64,000 bases of DNA from Oscillospiraceae bacterium (GTDB lineage Bacteria > Bacillota > Clostridia > Oscillospirales > SIG627): positions 416,258-480,257 of the forward strand of contig SVQW01000001.1 of assembly GCA_015065085.1 (NCBI GenBank), given 5' to 3'. The position numbers and the translations under genes were made by a program. Position 1 is the first letter of the stretch, and each line of letters opens with the position of its first letter. The notes under the pieces are model-generated. The model searched no databases and was not told the DNA's origin. It worked only from the letters and a program-made list of their open reading frames with translations. Below, one piece after another: positions 62,501 through 64,000 of the stretch.

Positions 62501-64000
62501 GCGAAATGAACATTCTTAAGAACGGTCCCATCGTAGTCAAACTGGTTGACGGTAAGCTTACCGTTGGTTCTCTGGTTGCAAATACTGTACTTGAAGCTGA
62601 TACCTGGACACACGTTGCAATCACCGCAGACGGCAAGCTGTACATCAACGGTGTACTTGATAAGACCGGCAGTGCAGTTGCGTTCTCTACAACCGCACCC
62701 GTTATCGGTGAAAAGTACGCGGGTCACCTGTATGACGTACGCTTCTGGAGCGATATACGCACCGAAGCTGAAATCAAGGCTAACATGGAAGCCCGTACCG
62801 ACAGCGACGGACTTTTGGCAAACTGGATGCTGAATGCGGCAAGCTATAAATGGCTGGAATACTTCGATTCCTCTGCAAACGAAAACAACGCAACCTTCAA
62901 GAGTACAGGCTGGTACAAGATGGAAGCAGGCATGCAGGGCGATTACTCCATCATTCAGTTCGGCGATACCCAGAGCTACTTTGCAATCGCTCCCCGCGAT
63001 TACAACAGACTGCCCGAAATGTTCAAGTGGATGGCAGAAAATCAGCAGAAATACAATATCGGTTATATATCACTTCTGGGCGACGCAACTCAGAACAACA
63101 CCTACTTCGAGTGGGATGTAGTACGTGAAGCGCATGCTCACATCGACGGCGTTGCACCTTACTCCATACCTCTCGGAAATCATGACTATCCTTCTACTTC
63201 ACACGGTGTAGGTGCAGAATTCCGTGATTCTTCCATGTACCGCTATGCTTTCCCGTATGATGAGTATGTTTCCATCCACGGCGAAAACGGTGTCGGTAAT
63301 GCCAAGAACACTTTTGGCGGCACCTTCCGTGGCGAAAAGGATATTACCAACGTTTACAGCCTGTTTACCGTCGGCGGAGTGGATTACATTATTCTCACAC
63401 TGGAATTCGGTCCCCGTGATGAAGTGCTGGATTGGGCAGGCGAGGTGCTTACCAAGTATCCCGACAGATATGCAATTATTGCTACTCACTGTTACCTCAA
63501 CATGGACGGTACACTTACCACCGCAAGCTCCAGTGCACAGTTTGCCGATGCCAACGAGGGTCAGGATATTTACGACAAGATAGTTACCAAGTATCCCAAC
63601 GTAGCCATTGTTACCTGCGGACACACTCAGGGCCCCGAAACCAAGCAGCATCCCCACAACCGCGGCAGCGACTACCCGGATTCTCCCACCGCCAACGACT
63701 TCGGCGGCGATGCTATACAGATACTTGCCGACTGCTCCGCATACGCACTCAACTATCCCGACGGCGTAACCTATGCTTACGGCTCCGATAAGGCTAACGA
63801 AGCTGCTTTCGGTGCAGACGAGGGACTTATCTTCATGATGTTGTTCGAGGACGACGGCAAGACCATGCACACCTACGTATATTCTCCTCTCCACGATTCA
63901 TTCTTCCGCTCTGTAAATGAGCAGACACATACTATCAAGGATATTGAAGCCAAGCCCGCACTCAATGTAGTCGGCACCGAGCTTAGAGAAGCAGGCAGTA
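56599..64000 (+). CDS. Giant secreted modular protein with LamG-like and metallophosphatase domains (3' end outside window)
   Basis: An open frame of 2467 codons to the window edge. A signal peptide (about 1-26) is followed by two Ig-like domains (about 32-105 and 410-490) and six related carbohydrate-binding-like modules starting near residues 107, 489, 775, 1065, 1410 and 1703. The modules end in a motif like EYIGFFPT followed by Ala-rich helix turns and are separated by helical linkers. A LamG-like domain (about 1947-2068, with WTHVAITADGKLYINGV) precedes a calcineurin-like metallophosphatase (from about 2115: QFGDTQ, LLGDATQN, PLGNHDY, ATHCYL, CGHTQGPE), so all metal-ligand motifs are present. 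It is probably surface-exposed; substrate unknown. Base composition is more G+C-rich and codon use more uniform than in its neighbours. Confidence 0.88.
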   Translation, partial: MKKTKTLRTLLIVSLLALCLMSLCSAAVSVEDVTSQVGPQVTLKATGSEAESYRWYTCDDAEGTNSVIIEGATSSVYTTNYLDVAGKTYYKVVAGDESDVATVTATMPTEPVVLMCNNEADLAKWSISGSGRAIANIDGKDVFTYVPASDGITNFTASVDDIYLQGYPYVVIKASYPDYTWNSIQVYINSDRFEPNQYNITAGFSMDSGVPCNQGFATIVLDVLNNKYECYVDGVIKNSGNVSADGGSAWKGMLRDQKLRVDFSNNNTGMPCYIEYVGFFPTKDMALNYAGEMPHDDDAASIFAALEEEGALSMPYGTASDKATVEAYAQELVETLTADIIDGIDATTVLTFNGGEYKPSDVSTEEGEYTFCVKLVVGDKTFRRTIVEKEFTMTLAAKPQTDVFLPDVSVGIGEGVTLTAELKDGVIAETYKWYTCTDTEGTNPVEIVGADGASYTVAGSETVGTSYYKVVVNGDEALSCVAVVTVGYPTEPVVFKFNSDKDLQYFSATGKEIVNIDGKTALKFDGASPTPNYDGMLTLAANYVNDFYVQAYPYIVVSASYPQHDYNNLDVYMGTDIYDTSTTYGFSTAYTGIATACKSGFTKTIVDTTKLTPASGFDKPYKGKLTALRFDITNGEYNVGKPVYVEYIGFFPTLEVAQAYAGEMPDDDAAQPIIDAIEKAEVDGKFSIKFSQAEKEDIAAQTALTMINELTASAVEELKSDYSIVDFAIANAKYTRASPTGKGTYTLDAQVLVGNEPFKCSLISTSVTMNLEEKPAPVVMRFDSQEQVTAASVSGATFVTEGDRSFMSVSPGNGTSDVDLEYSKFYENTNKKFNFQDYPYVKMSYRRKVPANLTGVDGKAATEAITMYGPNYSSYYMIYPVSDYDNPYWEEMIIDLRDETTKQIAFYKDGAVAPVYGTFQKSPANSIWDQLKVTDNNPVRIRLSRYGTQNRTIDYEYIAFFASEDEAKMYPQALPENATYDVETLSKANTLTASEGVITQSQAQELVEEHLKTLVFATNYNIDTANARFTAPSSASTGTYAVDVWFGGERKEEYTVTVTVTMAKLPEPTIVYLDSYTVLDTITGDNAALTLEDGVIKMTVNNAENDDGFFLLTRFPGTADRFSATQLPYLKMRYKISGISQDANGNPVDPATVYAQFFFWMTDSTNPAIANAQIPCLGFRPYGGSFEDGDEIELIMDTSYVPATEKGKANGFWVRNITKGETEYTGYKFSSPRYEYDKEGCENVKRTPNTNYTQIRLNLAREANLPREAEVAYVAFFASFDEAKNFDSVTDTQRRFTEAEQALKNSNPQDIVINWGKVAMERTEIGDERATYKPDGSFDYAGVKTQTVTAANGLAAWVDSYLGVGAVADIKSYVAPTATTNGEYVFDVALESGYQRKVVENVRVGVGKKPDDYIMVRFNDPAIVSKLSVPTVNKTTVEDNLLKIDLTDPRHSSQFNVTVDIQKLGIAPFDLENYSFILMKHKRLGDTSPASFTFNTQEGTTGTVNYIGIGWYADEWYYTLYDASIRDNVTPWTFSYNLATNKLEELTSTPLYPHPAAPAFKGTAKSFTFNLGNRIFAKRGAEVEYIAFFPSMADARNYVQNMEALEDAISDTTVELKNYTADIVSYYDGNTQAIAEAKAKAIIEDKLSHKDATVAVITAGYTAPVLGETDGSYVFTAKVTLDGETVYTTDKITLTIGKDADNSAVVYRFTNPAFIETIKGAKAEYDYKSMKLTGNSFTLEVGADNPNVSEAYAVMALDATYTGSVTALINGTVTVNADADGYFDISTVTDAIDTVEFTFEDADAQIVALGFFADDTAADAYNFDAIPTALTDAKAAFNGSHSYAAADSKTLADAKAYTYGTYVPQKLSGTDVGFAQLTYSEYVASTATKGGSVDITVTLSYGDRTATYYTDVTYTAKLAVDPYEADEVETSKGHRFLGYDTITAQNDFSAVPQTLEFQMMAESSLLIGEMNILKNGPIVVKLVDGKLTVGSLVANTVLEADTWTHVAITADGKLYINGVLDKTGSAVAFSTTAPVIGEKYAGHLYDVRFWSDIRTEAEIKANMEARTDSDGLLANWMLNAASYKWLEYFDSSANENNATFKSTGWYKMEAGMQGDYSIIQFGDTQSYFAIAPRDYNRLPEMFKWMAENQQKYNIGYISLLGDATQNNTYFEWDVVREAHAHIDGVAPYSIPLGNHDYPSTSHGVGAEFRDSSMYRYAFPYDEYVSIHGENGVGNAKNTFGGTFRGEKDITNVYSLFTVGGVDYIILTLEFGPRDEVLDWAGEVLTKYPDRYAIIATHCYLNMDGTLTTASSSAQFADANEGQDIYDKIVTKYPNVAIVTCGHTQGPETKQHPHNRGSDYPDSPTANDFGGDAIQILADCSAYALNYPDGVTYAYGSDKANEAAFGADEGLIFMMLFEDDGKTMHTYVYSPLHDSFFRSVNEQTHTIKDIEAKPALNVVGTELREAGS

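Noticed and set aside
63199..63894. Open frame of 231 codons on the minus strand
   Set aside because: Antisense to the metallophosphatase domain, whose motifs are clear on the plus strand.

Overview
The window looks like a chromosomal segment of a low-to-middle GC, Gram-positive anaerobe of the class Clostridia, possibly a gut or rumen member. The pointers are A+T-rich intergenic DNA, strong GGAGG-type ribosome binding sites, SigA-type promoters with 17-bp spacers, an S-layer homology (SLH) protein, the gene string DUF2232-gdpP-rplI-dnaB, and a one-piece tmRNA gene. No finer taxon can be given from sequence reading alone. The window holds 40 protein genes, one RNA gene and many recognisable promoters and terminators. 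Two genes run off the ends.

Layout. 1-3142 (minus): a secreted SLH protein with carbohydrate-binding-like modules and a TIM-barrel-like end, cut by the window edge. 3275-8178 (minus): a MacB/FtsX-type ABC transporter whose middle gene is a large CARDB-repeat, membrane-anchored protein. 8265-14206 (minus): pcrA helicase, a GH106-like glycosidase and a CapA-family protein in close coupling. 14344-15510 (minus): an orphan mannitol-1-phosphate dehydrogenase. 15691-28743 (plus): a nine-gene housekeeping operon (parE, parC, DUF2232 protein, gdpP, rplI, dnaB, tilS, hpt, ftsH). 28906-37653 (plus): topB, a CPBP protein, a PfkB sugar kinase, a P-type ATPase, mtaB and a degenerate LCP protein. 37839-39940: a lipoprotein (minus) and a VTC-domain/DUF4956 pair (plus). 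40003-46842 (minus): eight genes (TagA-type glycosyltransferase, DJ-1 protein, 5-formyl-THF cyclo-ligase, CPBP protein, mltG, rmuC, NfeD, SPFH). 47003-51493 (plus): uxaE, pgi, a small P-loop protein and prmA. 51556-53760 (plus): a WG-repeat surface protein with a previously unfamiliar C-terminal tandem repeat. 53776-54702 (minus): fliB-like gene. 54857-55202 (plus): ssrA (tmRNA). 55203-55678: no convincing gene. 55679-56407 (minus): an AraC regulator. 56599-64000 (plus): a giant secreted protein, cut by the window edge.

How it fits together. Most of the window is core metabolism and information processing. The accessory character lies at the two ends and around 51.5-56.6 kb, where large exported, repeat-rich proteins occur: the SLH protein, the CARDB transporter protein, the WG/DYTxW protein and the giant metallophosphatase. 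The SLH protein and the giant protein, at opposite ends, share the same kind of repeated module, which suggests one surface-protein family spread through this genome. The AraC gene and the giant gene are divergently transcribed around a perfect 19-bp palindrome, the best candidate operator in the window.
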